A DNA stretch of 31,252 nt, from the NCBI GenBank assembly GCA_029559475.1, contig JAKQBN010000016.1, forward strand, positions 1 to 31,252, in the 5' to 3' direction. Shown here piece after piece: positions 1 to 8,900 of this stretch (positions are counted from its first letter, which is position 1; each line of letters starts with the position of its first letter). Under the pieces are notes generated by a model, which had not been told where the DNA came from, made no database searches, and saw nothing but the letters and a program-made list of their open reading frames with translations. Made by a program: the position numbers and the translations under genes. The stretch comes from a bacterium (GTDB lineage: Bacteria; UBA4055).

Positions 1-258
1 CTGTGCTTTTGTATCGCCATCTTTTGAAGATGCTGTTGAAATACAAAACGATCTTGAAAGACCTTTTGTATCTTTTTGAATGTACGCTCTGATACCGTCA
101 GTACTTATTACCATCAGAGTATCTGTTCCGTTCAGAACTCTGAGCCCGTCAGTGGATACATCAAGCACTTTATTGTTTGAGGCATCTTTAACTTCGAACA
201 AAGTTTCCGCATTCAGATAAATAATTATTCCTAATAACAGCATTAAATTTTTCTTCAT
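1..258 (-). CDS. Surface protein paralog, N-terminal part only (cut by window edge)
   Basis: The first 86 codons of a gene running off the left edge. The start ATG at 258 follows a GGAG about 7 bases upstream. The protein begins with a Sec-type signal peptide (MKKNLMLLLGIIIYLNA), then the module ETLFEVKDASNNKVLDV, TDGLRVLN, DTLMVIS and KGLSRSFCISTASSK. The same module, nearly residue for residue, follows the signal peptide in the three genes upstream, so this is a fourth paralog. The gap to the preceding gene is 24 bases, so the four are probably co-transcribed. The C-terminal type cannot be known from this window. Function is inferred as a cell-surface or secreted structural protein. Confidence 0.85.
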   Translation of the reverse strand, partial: MKKNLMLLLGIIIYLNAETLFEVKDASNNKVLDVSTDGLRVLNGTDTLMVISTDGIRAYIQKDTKGLSRSFCISTASSKDGDTKAQ

Positions 259-282
259 CTCTTGCTCCGATCTTAATAAATA

Positions 283-2010
283 CTATTTCTCTTTCATTTC
301 ATTCATTTCTTTCAAATGCAGATATTCTATTCCGTGTTCTTTAGAAAGTCCATACGATTCAGGGTGTAAATAGTAACCTTTTTCATCTGATTTTTTTTCT
401 GTTACCAATTCAACCGGATTCGCCTTAGCAAATTTATCATTTCTGACTCCGGTGATCTGCCATGATACTTCCATATCTAATATACCTCCGGCGATTTTAA
501 ACCTGTTATTACTGATTTTTTCCGCAATGTACAGATTAGCAGGTGCACCGATTGCTGTCAATTGATACCTGAAGTTTGTATTATATGATTCAAACCAGTC
601 CGGAAGAGTAACAATTGCAGTTCCATCTATACCAAGAATAACATTTCCGCTATAAACATTCAGTAATTCACTGCTTGAAACTGAAGAATGTGAAAGATAC
701 TTATTTTCCGGATCTTTTGGGTGATCGGATTTGAATTCGATGTAATCGTTAGCAGTTACCGTACCCGATACATATACATTTCCCTCGAAGTACCCTGCCC
801 ATGCTACAGCTCCACCGCTCGCAGTTCCATAAACACCGTATCTTGTGCCTGTTCCTGCGCCTTCAGCTTCTCCGAACAAACCGTAACCACTACCTGAAAC
901 ATTGTTAGTGTATCCTTCAACTCCTTTCCATTTGGAAACACCTTTTACTCCGATTCCGTAATTGTTCGTAATTGCGTGTTCTCCGTATATTGCCGGAGCG
1001 TCGCCAACAGGATTATCATCTATTATCTGGACTTTATATGAGGGGTCGATTCCTATTCCGAGTCTTCCGTTAATTTTTATATAATTACTATTGAAATCAC
1101 CATAGATTAAAGGTGTAGTAGTGCTAGAATTGTCAATATAAAGTTTGTTCGATCCGCTTTCCTGCGAACCTGCAGATCTTCCTATGCAGATATTCCCGTA
1201 GCCTGCTGTACTGCTTCCGCCCGCATACCTTCCGATATACACATTATCATAACCTGTCTGATTACTTTCGCCTGCTCCATGTCCTACAAAGACATTGTTG
1301 CCTCCGCTGGTTGTGTAAGAACCTGCAGAACTTCCAACAAAAGTGTTTGAAGATGCTGAACTGCTAGAATATCCTCCGGCAAAAGCTCCTAACAATGTAT
1401 TATTTCCTCCGGTGTTTTTTGCTCCAGATTCATTCCCGATAAAGGTGTTGTCGGAACCGTCGCTGTTGATCCTTCCGCTATTTGCACCGATGTAAGTATT
1501 GTGGAAACTGTTCGTTGCATATCTTCCGGATTCAAACCCTATAAAAGTATTATAATATCCATAATCGAACATATCCGGAATATCCGGTCCGGTTGTTGTG
1601 TTTCCTGAATAATTACCTATGAATACATTGTATTTAGCCCCTCCGATATTCTGACCTGCTTGAAGCCCAAGAAACATATTTTCAGGACTGAAATCCGTAT
1701 ACTCCTGTCCAAGTGTTCCTTCTCTAAGAACCGCTGATCCGGTACCTACCTCAAACACATTTGTAGTACCTTTTCCTTTTGAAGCTGCTGTTGAAATGCA
1801 GAAAGAACGTGATAATCCTTTTGTGTCATCAATATTTGCTTTTATTGCGTTTGAACTTATAACCATAAGCGTATCTCCCAGGTTCATTACGCGTAATCCG
1901 TCTGTAGATACGTCGAGAACTTTATTATTTGAAGAATCCTTTACTTCAAACAGAGTTTCCGTATGCAAACACAAAACAATTGTCATAACTAATAAAAAAT
2001 ATCTTTTCAT
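283..2010 (-). CDS. Modular surface protein with YadA-like head repeats and DHP/NKYL C-terminal module
   Basis: 575 residues. After a signal peptide (about residues 1-17) comes the N-module shared with its neighbours (about 18-75). A block of about ten repeats of 16-20 residues follows, each built on N-x-x-[IVL]-G-x-x-[AS]-G (NTFIGFESG, NVFVGHGAG, NVYIGRYAG), the pattern of left-handed beta-roll heads in trimeric autotransporters and tail fibres. Then come YGVYG-type glycine repeats and a C-terminal module from SDHPKDPENKYLSHS to the end. That module recurs in the next paralog and is known from secreted proteins of many phyla without an assigned function. No YadA anchor, OmpA, PorSS or S74 domain is visible, so the mode of attachment is unknown. 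No adhesin activity can be proved from sequence. Confidence 0.85.
   Translation of the reverse strand: MKRYFLLVMTIVLCLHTETLFEVKDSSNNKVLDVSTDGLRVMNLGDTLMVISSNAIKANIDDTKGLSRSFCISTAASKGKGTTNVFEVGTGSAVLREGTLGQEYTDFSPENMFLGLQAGQNIGGAKYNVFIGNYSGNTTTGPDIPDMFDYGYYNTFIGFESGRYATNSFHNTYIGANSGRINSDGSDNTFIGNESGAKNTGGNNTLLGAFAGGYSSSSASSNTFVGSSAGSYTTSGGNNVFVGHGAGESNQTGYDNVYIGRYAGGSSTAGYGNICIGRSAGSQESGSNKLYIDNSSTTTPLIYGDFNSNYIKINGRLGIGIDPSYKVQIIDDNPVGDAPAIYGEHAITNNYGIGVKGVSKWKGVEGYTNNVSGSGYGLFGEAEGAGTGTRYGVYGTASGGAVAWAGYFEGNVYVSGTVTANDYIEFKSDHPKDPENKYLSHSSVSSSELLNVYSGNVILGIDGTAIVTLPDWFESYNTNFRYQLTAIGAPANLYIAEKISNNRFKIAGGILDMEVSWQITGVRNDKFAKANPVELVTEKKSDEKGYYLHPESYGLSKEHGIEYLHLKEMNEMKEK
641..783. repeat. Dispersed repeat copy A (shared C-module DNA)
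   Basis: A 143-base segment aligning without gaps to 2400-2542. It encodes the YLSHSSVSSSE / FKSDHPKDPENK region in two neighbouring paralogs. Most differences are at third codon positions. It marks recent duplication or gene conversion between the two genes. Confidence 0.75.
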
Positions 2011-2038
2011 AAATCCTCCATTATGTTAAAATTTTAAT

Positions 2039-4117
2039 CTATTTTCCTCTTTTCTCGATATCGTTTTTATTATACAATGATTCTATACTTCTATCCTTTG
2101 ATCTTCCGAATACTTCGGGTGCGAGATAATATCCTTTTTCTGACCCATTCTTTTCCGTAACAACCTTTATAGGATAAGTTTTTGCATAATTATCGTTTCT
2201 CACAGCAGTGACCATCCATGACACTTTCATTCCCGCATTACCACCGCTAATATGAAAATTTCCATTCTCAAGCTCTTTTGATATATGTAGTCCGGGAGCA
2301 GAACTTCCTATTGCAGTCAACTGATATCTGAATTCGAAATTATATGCCTCAAACCATTCAGGCATTTGAACAGATCCATTACCTTTTTTGTCAAGTACAA
2401 CATTCCCGCTATAAACATTCAGCATTTCACTGCTTGAAACTGAAGAGTGTGAAAGATATTTGTTTTCAGGGTCTTTCGGGTGATCGGATTTGAACTCGAT
2501 GTAATCGTTCGCAGTTACCGTTCCTGTAACATATACATTCCCGCTGAAATATCCAGCATAATTTGTGGTTGCTCCAGATGCTGATCCATATACTCCATAA
2601 TTGACAGTTCCGGTCCCGCTTGAATAACCATATAAACCGTAATTATTTTCTCCACCAGATCCGTTTCCATATACACCATACCTCATGCCTGTCCCTGTTC
2701 CGTTCGATACTCCTCTGACTCCTGTTACGTATCCGGAAGTTGCAGTTCCGTTACCAATAACTCCTCTGTATCCCCCCTCGCCTGTAACACCGACTCCAAA
2801 ATTGTCTGTGACATTATGTTTTCCATAAACTGCAGGATTGTCATTACCAGATGTTTCATCTATGGAATGTAAAGAATAAACCGGTGAACCTATTCCTACA
2901 CCTAATTTTCCTGTAGCATATACTGTCTCTGCATTAAATGTCAGGTTCGTATTCGGAAATGTTCCCTTTATCAAAGGTGTAGTTGTGCTCGAGTTGGCTA
3001 TATAAAGCGAGTTGGAAAGATTTAGAGACTGCTTTCCTGCCTGATAGCCGATCATAACATTGTCTGATCCATAATTTAATTCTCCTGCCTGATAGCCGAG
3101 GAATAAGTTATCAGAACCAGTGCTCTGGACACCACTTCTGTACCCGAGAAATGTATTATTTTGTCCGTCAATATTCTTTCCGCCAGCCCAATAACCGATC
3201 ATAGTATTGTTGCTCATAGTATTGTCCATGCCTGCCATTTGACCAAAATAAGAATTGTTGCTCCCGCTTATATTATTCTGTCCCGAAAAAAATCCTACAA
3301 ATGAATTCCTGTCTCCATTGTAATTCAGCTCACCTGAGAATTCACCGATAAACATATTCTGACTTGACTCATTCATTCTGCCGGCATAGTTTCCAATAGC
3401 TATATTTTGTGATGTAGACGTTCCATCTGAGCCTGCTTTGTAGCCGATGTAAATATTATCCGACCCATAAGTATTGTTCTTACCTGCAACCCTTCCGATA
3501 TTTATATTCCTAAATCCGCTGGTATTAGATACACCTGAGCTGTCTCCGATAAAAACATTGTCGTAACCGCTCCCGTTATCATATCCGGAATTATTTCCTA
3601 TGAATACATTATTCTTACCCGCCTCAGGAAAAGGTGTACCCGGTGTCGATTCAATACCCGCCTGCAAACCTAAAAAAATATTATCGGGACTGAAATTTGT
3701 ATAAATATCTCCAGCTGTACCTTCACGCATTACAGTATTAACGTTCGACACTTTTAGAAAATTGGTACCAATGCTTTTTCCATGAGGTGCAGTTTGGCTG
3801 GCTACTCCGAATCCTGTACCAGTATCGCTTATCCAAAATCTTGTGCTGTCGCTTGTCAGCTTCATGAGATCAATACCTGATCCTTTTGATGAAGCAGTTG
3901 AAATACAAAACGAGCGTGATAAACCTTTTGAACTGCTTATGTTTGCTTTTATTTCGTTTGAACTTATGACCATTACAGTATCTCCCATGTTCATAATTCT
4001 CAGGCCGTCTGTAGAAACATCTAGCACTTTATTGTTCGAAGCATCTTTTACTTCAAATAGTGTTTCAGCAGAAAGAATCAATGCGGCAACCAATATAAAT
4101 TTGATGATGATCTTCAT
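2039..4117 (-). CDS. Modular surface protein, longest repeat head (about 13 repeats)
   Basis: 692 residues with a signal peptide (MKIIIKFILVAALILSA) and the shared N-module (about 18-75). One RFWISDTGTGFGV unit follows, which the S74 paralog upstream carries twice. About thirteen head repeats follow (NVFIGNNSG, NIYIGYKAG, NTMIGYWAG, NLFLGYQAG), then YGVYG/GLYG glycine-rich repeats. The last ~140 residues are the same DHP/NKYL module as in the paralog downstream. The cluster varies in repeat number while keeping its ends constant. Gaps to its neighbours are 28 and 18 bases, consistent with one operon. The beta-roll prediction follows from the repeat pattern; trimerisation and adhesion are inference. 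No membrane anchor is visible. Confidence 0.85.
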   Translation of the reverse strand: MKIIIKFILVAALILSAETLFEVKDASNNKVLDVSTDGLRIMNMGDTVMVISSNEIKANISSSKGLSRSFCISTASSKGSGIDLMKLTSDSTRFWISDTGTGFGVASQTAPHGKSIGTNFLKVSNVNTVMREGTAGDIYTNFSPDNIFLGLQAGIESTPGTPFPEAGKNNVFIGNNSGYDNGSGYDNVFIGDSSGVSNTSGFRNINIGRVAGKNNTYGSDNIYIGYKAGSDGTSTSQNIAIGNYAGRMNESSQNMFIGEFSGELNYNGDRNSFVGFFSGQNNISGSNNSYFGQMAGMDNTMSNNTMIGYWAGGKNIDGQNNTFLGYRSGVQSTGSDNLFLGYQAGELNYGSDNVMIGYQAGKQSLNLSNSLYIANSSTTTPLIKGTFPNTNLTFNAETVYATGKLGVGIGSPVYSLHSIDETSGNDNPAVYGKHNVTDNFGVGVTGEGGYRGVIGNGTATSGYVTGVRGVSNGTGTGMRYGVYGNGSGGENNYGLYGYSSGTGTVNYGVYGSASGATTNYAGYFSGNVYVTGTVTANDYIEFKSDHPKDPENKYLSHSSVSSSEMLNVYSGNVVLDKKGNGSVQMPEWFEAYNFEFRYQLTAIGSSAPGLHISKELENGNFHISGGNAGMKVSWMVTAVRNDNYAKTYPIKVVTEKNGSEKGYYLAPEVFGRSKDRSIESLYNKNDIEKRGK
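2400..2542. repeat. Dispersed repeat copy B (shared C-module DNA)
   Basis: Partner of the segment at 641-783, in the same orientation and of equal length. Both lie in the reading frame of their genes, so this is a duplicated coding module and not a mobile element. Confidence 0.75.
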
Positions 4118-4135
4118 TTAATCCACACTCCGTAT

Positions 4136-5857
4136 TTATTTTTTAATATTATTTTCAATTTTCTCGATTCGTTTCTTAAGTTCTTCATTTTCTGCTTTAA
4201 GTGCTTTAACTGCCTCAATAAGAACTGGCACAAGATCATTATATGAAACCGCTTTATAGCCTTCAGAGTCAGTTGAAACAGCTTCGGGGATCACTTTCTC
4301 AAGATCCTGAGCTATTACCCCGTAATGCTGTCCTTCTGAAAAACCTTTGTCTTTAAACTCATCTTTCTTCCATTCGTATTTTACACCTTCGATTGCACAG
4401 ATCTTGTTCAGCGCCTGATCAATTCCGATAATATTTTTTTTGAAACGTCTGTCAGATGTAGACCATGTCCCTGTTGCATACGCACTGCCTTGAACATAAA
4501 GCATATAAGTACTGTTATAGCCTGCATTTCCTATAGTAACCCTGTCGCCAAAAAAGTTATAAAGAGCACCGTACCCCCAGCTGAAGTAATTCTGAAGCGA
4601 TGCGTTCTGTCCCATCCAAATCGCTTCAAGACCGTCTACCCTTAAAGCTTCGTCTGAAGTGCCGTTTATATCTAATACACCTCCGACATTCACATTTGTA
4701 TCGAAATAAGCATTATCAGTTACCCATAATGCATCATAAATTGAAAATGCATACTGTTTTGTTGTACTTCCAGCTAATCCCTGACAAAAATAATTCGTAG
4801 GAGTTGTGCCCGTTCCGGGATTTGTGCTTAGTTTCATAAAAGTTCCGTTTACTGCAGCTGTTTCAGCAACTGTTAAAGTGCCGTTCAATGTTGCATCATC
4901 TTCAGCTATAAATGTGCCGTTTACTCTTGCATTGTTCGCTGTGTAAAACGTTCCGTAAATCTTAACTTCGTCTGTATCGAAATCTCCCCAGATAAGCGGA
5001 GTAGATAACTTTGAATTCTCAATATAAAGTTTATTTGAACCGGTTTCATTGAATCCTGCCTGATTTCCAATGAAAACGTTCCCGGTCCCTGTTTGGTTTT
5101 CTATTCCGGCATCATGACCGATTATAACATTATGATTCGCTGAAGTTCCTGACCATCCTGTTCTGTTCCCAATATAAACATTGTAGTTCCCGATATTATT
5201 TGAAAACCCGCTTTCACTACCGATAAAAATATTTCTTGTGGCGTTTCCGGCTGAAGATCCGAAAGAATTAAATCCTGCCTGAAAACCTATTATTGTATTG
5301 TGAACATTAAACTGCTCCCAGCCGGAAATTGAAGGCGCTAACTTGAATCCCGCCCCCTGACCGATCAGCGTATTATATCTGGAAATATTTGTAGTCATTG
5401 TATCGACACTACTACTTTTAGTAGAAATTCCAAATCCCCTGCCGGAATCGTTTATCCAGAATCTTGTGCTATCGCCTGTAACACGCATAATATTATTAAT
5501 ATCGCCCTTGGAAGTAGTTTTCGACGATACGCCGAACCCGGAACCCGTGTCGCTGATCCAGAACCTTGTACTGTCGGGAGTAAGTTTCATCAGGTCTTTA
5601 TCAGGTCCTTTAGATGATGCAGTCGATATACAAAAAGATCGAGACAATCCCTTACTACTCTCGAGATTCGCCTTTATTTCATTTGAGCTAATTACCATCA
5701 GCGTATCTCCCAGATTCATTATCCTAAGCCCGTCGGAAGATACATCTAAAACCTTGTTGTTCGAAGAGTCTTTAACTTCGAACAAAGTTTCCGGAAATGC
5801 AGAATGAATCAATAAAATCATCAATAATGCAAAAATATTTTTAATTTGTGATAACAT
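4136..5857 (-). CDS. Surface protein with head repeats and peptidase S74 (intramolecular chaperone) domain
   Basis: 573 residues. The start at 5857 is chosen because GGGAGG lies directly before it and the protein then opens with a signal peptide (MLSQIKNIFALLMILLIHSA). A longer frame to 5956 would run into the upstream gene and hide the signal. After the shared N-module come two RFWI(S/N)D units, about six head repeats (NVYIGNRTG, NVFIGNQAG), and NGTF-type stalk repeats. From about residue 466 there is a peptidase S74 domain with the S-D-x-R-x-K motif (Ser468, Lys473), GVIAQDLEKVIPEAV, and a C-terminal coiled coil of EELKKRIEKIENN type. In phage tail spikes this domain drives trimerisation and then cleaves itself off. 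It is the only S74 member among the complete paralogs here. Confidence 0.88.
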   Translation of the reverse strand: MLSQIKNIFALLMILLIHSAFPETLFEVKDSSNNKVLDVSSDGLRIMNLGDTLMVISSNEIKANLESSKGLSRSFCISTASSKGPDKDLMKLTPDSTRFWISDTGSGFGVSSKTTSKGDINNIMRVTGDSTRFWINDSGRGFGISTKSSSVDTMTTNISRYNTLIGQGAGFKLAPSISGWEQFNVHNTIIGFQAGFNSFGSSAGNATRNIFIGSESGFSNNIGNYNVYIGNRTGWSGTSANHNVIIGHDAGIENQTGTGNVFIGNQAGFNETGSNKLYIENSKLSTPLIWGDFDTDEVKIYGTFYTANNARVNGTFIAEDDATLNGTLTVAETAAVNGTFMKLSTNPGTGTTPTNYFCQGLAGSTTKQYAFSIYDALWVTDNAYFDTNVNVGGVLDINGTSDEALRVDGLEAIWMGQNASLQNYFSWGYGALYNFFGDRVTIGNAGYNSTYMLYVQGSAYATGTWSTSDRRFKKNIIGIDQALNKICAIEGVKYEWKKDEFKDKGFSEGQHYGVIAQDLEKVIPEAVSTDSEGYKAVSYNDLVPVLIEAVKALKAENEELKKRIEKIENNIKK

Positions 5858-5933
5858 TTTTCCTCCCATCTTCGTGAAGTTAATACGATACCCAATATAC
5901 ATACATATATAAATAAAACTGTGATACAGACCA

Positions 5934-8900
5934 CTATTTTGAAATAATTTTTTCAATTATTTCTTTCCCTCTCTCAATATACTCCATGAAATTTATTTCA
6001 CTTGCAGCTTTGAAACCTTTCTCGGCATATTCTTTTGATAAATCAGATCTGTTTTGTGAAAAATATAGATCTGCCAGTTCGATCATACCTTCCGCATAGC
6101 TATGCTTATACCCGAAATCCTCAGCGATTTTTATACCTTTGAGATAACTCTGTTCAGATTTTTCATGATTTTTCATGAACTTATATACATGGCCGAGATT
6201 AATAACAGCACTTGCCATTGTATTATAGTCAGATACTTCCTGACTTATATTATAGCTTCTTTTATGATATAAAATGGCTTTATTGTAGTTTTTTAAGTCT
6301 TTATACAAAAATCCTATATTGTTTAAAGTCTGAGCCATTTCAACTCTAATACCGAGCTCATCAATCAATTTCAATTTGGTCTCGTAATATTCCATAGCTT
6401 TTGTGTAGTCCCCTGTAATATGATATATTACGCCAATATTTCCAATTGCTGCAGCTTTTTCGCTTTTTAGATTTAGTTCTTCAGTTATTCCCAGCTGCAT
6501 ATTATAATATTTTAAGGCCTCGCTGAAATTTCCGCTGTAATCAAAAACAACACCCATTGCTCCGTATATTTTAGCTGTTATTTTTTTTCTGAGTTTTTCG
6601 TTCTCAATTAACTGTGCTTGATCTAAACCTGTATGGAAACATTTGACAGACTCTTCCATATTGCCAACCATAGTATTATTTTTCCCCATTGTAAAATAAG
6701 ATGTCGCAGCCTGGTAATATAACCTTAAGTCATTTTGAACGATAATCGCCTGCTTTAGTGTAGAATTTGATTTTTCAAAATCACCCTTATTGGCTAAGAT
6801 CAGACTCCGGTTCATTAAAGAATCCGATAATAGATTTCCATCCGACATTTTAGAAGATAAATCATACGTTACATCAGCAAGCTGAGAGCTTATCTGAATA
6901 TTTTGTATAAATCCAAAATAGAAATAGAATCTCTCTATGTTTAGTTTTATGAATTCTCTTACGTTATTTTTATCAAGAATTTCAAACTTATCTGCCCATT
7001 CGGATTCATATATGCCATTCTTTTTAGATAACAGCTCTGCAGCCCTGTCAAAATGATGCAGCGCTTGATCGTTTAGATAATTCTCTTTTGCCTGATAACC
7101 GGCTTTTTTATGATAATCCAGTGCTTTTTTGATATTCTCGGCATTCTCGTAATGATACGCCAGGATCGGATAATAGTTTTCTATCGAAGCCTCATGAATA
7201 TCCTCAATCGCTTCAGCTATGCTTTCATGAATCTCTCTAACTGTCTTTTTAAGCTGCATGTTGTAAACGACGTCCCTGATAACGCCGTATTTGAATAAAT
7301 AGCTGATCTCTGAGAAAAGTATGAGAATGTCTTCATTCTCAAGTTCTGTCAGGTTCTTTTCTATATTCGCATACCTGTCCCTGAACAGATAGCTTACAAG
7401 ATCGATCGGCACCTCATTGCCTATACAGGATGCTGATTTTAGAATATCTTTAAGTTCGGTTTTTAATTTATCGACCCTTGCCAGAATGATCTGATTAATT
7501 CCGGCCGGCAAATTCGATATATCCTTTATTTTGTTTTTCTTATCGAGTACTCCGTTTTCCTGAATATAAATAACAAGCTGCTCTAGATATAGAGGGTTCC
7601 TTCTGCTTTTTTCGTCAAGAACTTTTAATGTTTCGGAAGGAACTGTTTTTAATTTCAGTCTGTTTTTTACAAGATCCTTAAATTCCGCTTTATTCAGCGG
7701 TTTCAGGCTGATCCTTCTTTCTTTTCTAAAGTTTAGATCGATCGCGGATCCGTTGTCTCTGTATCTTGAATTGAACAGGATCGCGAAAGGTTTTCTTTTC
7801 AGAGAAACCGCTATCCTCTCGAAAAGTTTTACTGAGTCGCTGTCAATGAATACAGCATTGTCGACTTCAAAAACAAGTGGAGAGTATTCGCAGAAAGTTT
7901 TAAAAAAACTTATCAGACTTAACACGATAGAATTCTGTCTCTCGTTCGGCTCTTCCGATAAAATATCCGGATCAGAAACCTCAAGTCCGAGAAAATATGA
8001 AAGATATCCCTTATATATCAATAGTTCTTCTTTCAGACCCGAATCTGAAACGTGGATTAAGATCTTTTCGTATTTAACCGAGAACTTACGGGTGTTCTCT
8101 TTTCTTGAATTCTCATCGAAGTCGAAATATCTCTGAAAAAAATATCTGAAAGGATTATATGGTGCTTTAATAATCTCCTCGCAGGAAAAATAGAACCAGT
8201 TTATTTTTTTATGCGCTTTTTCGTATTCTCTTAAAAAATCCTGTCGTGTTTGATTTGTAAGCCTTGACTTTCCGATTCCGGCTTCACCGTCTATATAGAT
8301 CGTTCCGCAGTTTTTACCTTTTTCCAAAGGCATTAAGAATTTTTTAAGCTTTTCTCTTTCTTTTTTCCTTCCAATATAAGCACCTTTAAAAAATACGTCT
8401 TTAACTTCTGCTCTCCCATTTAATATATGTGTTGGAATAAGTCCGGCTCTGCCTTTATATTCGATGTCGGCCAGATGGCTGAAAAAGAAATTTTCATTCG
8501 TCGAAAGTTCTCTGTCGGTTAATACCTGCCCCCATTCAGCTTTCATCATGAATCTCGCGCTCTGGTTCACAGTATTGCCGAGACAGGTGAACTCATTTCT
8601 TAATTCAGAACCGTTGAATCCGCAGTAAACGATCCCTTTCGCAAGGCCGGCTCTTAATTTATTTCCAAATGATTCGATGAGTTTTGATATAAGCATCAGA
8701 GCTCTGAAGGAATTATTCTCGTACGATATCGGCGCACCGACAAAAAGAAGAATGTTGCCGCCCTTGTCGCCGAAATCGAGAACAGGATGAGACGCTCCGT
8801 ATATTTCTTTCAGATCATAAAGTTTTTTCATCAGATCATTTAAAATACCTTCTCCTTCGAACGAGATGAATATCGATATAATATCCCTGAACTCGCCAAC

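Noticed and set aside
1100-3700. Regularly repeated DNA that could look like a CRISPR or tandem-repeat array
   Set aside because: The periodicity is 48-60 bases in coding frame and degenerate at third positions; it encodes the N-x-x-x-G-x-x-A/S-G protein repeats.
5858-5933. Promoter for the surface-protein cluster
   Set aside because: TATATT-like hexamers occur in this AT-rich gap, but no acceptable -35 box at 16-18 bases was found.
5858-5956. Longer start for the S74 surface protein
   Set aside because: It would overlap the cyclase gene stop and bury the signal peptide; the ATG at 5857 has a strong GGGAGG site.
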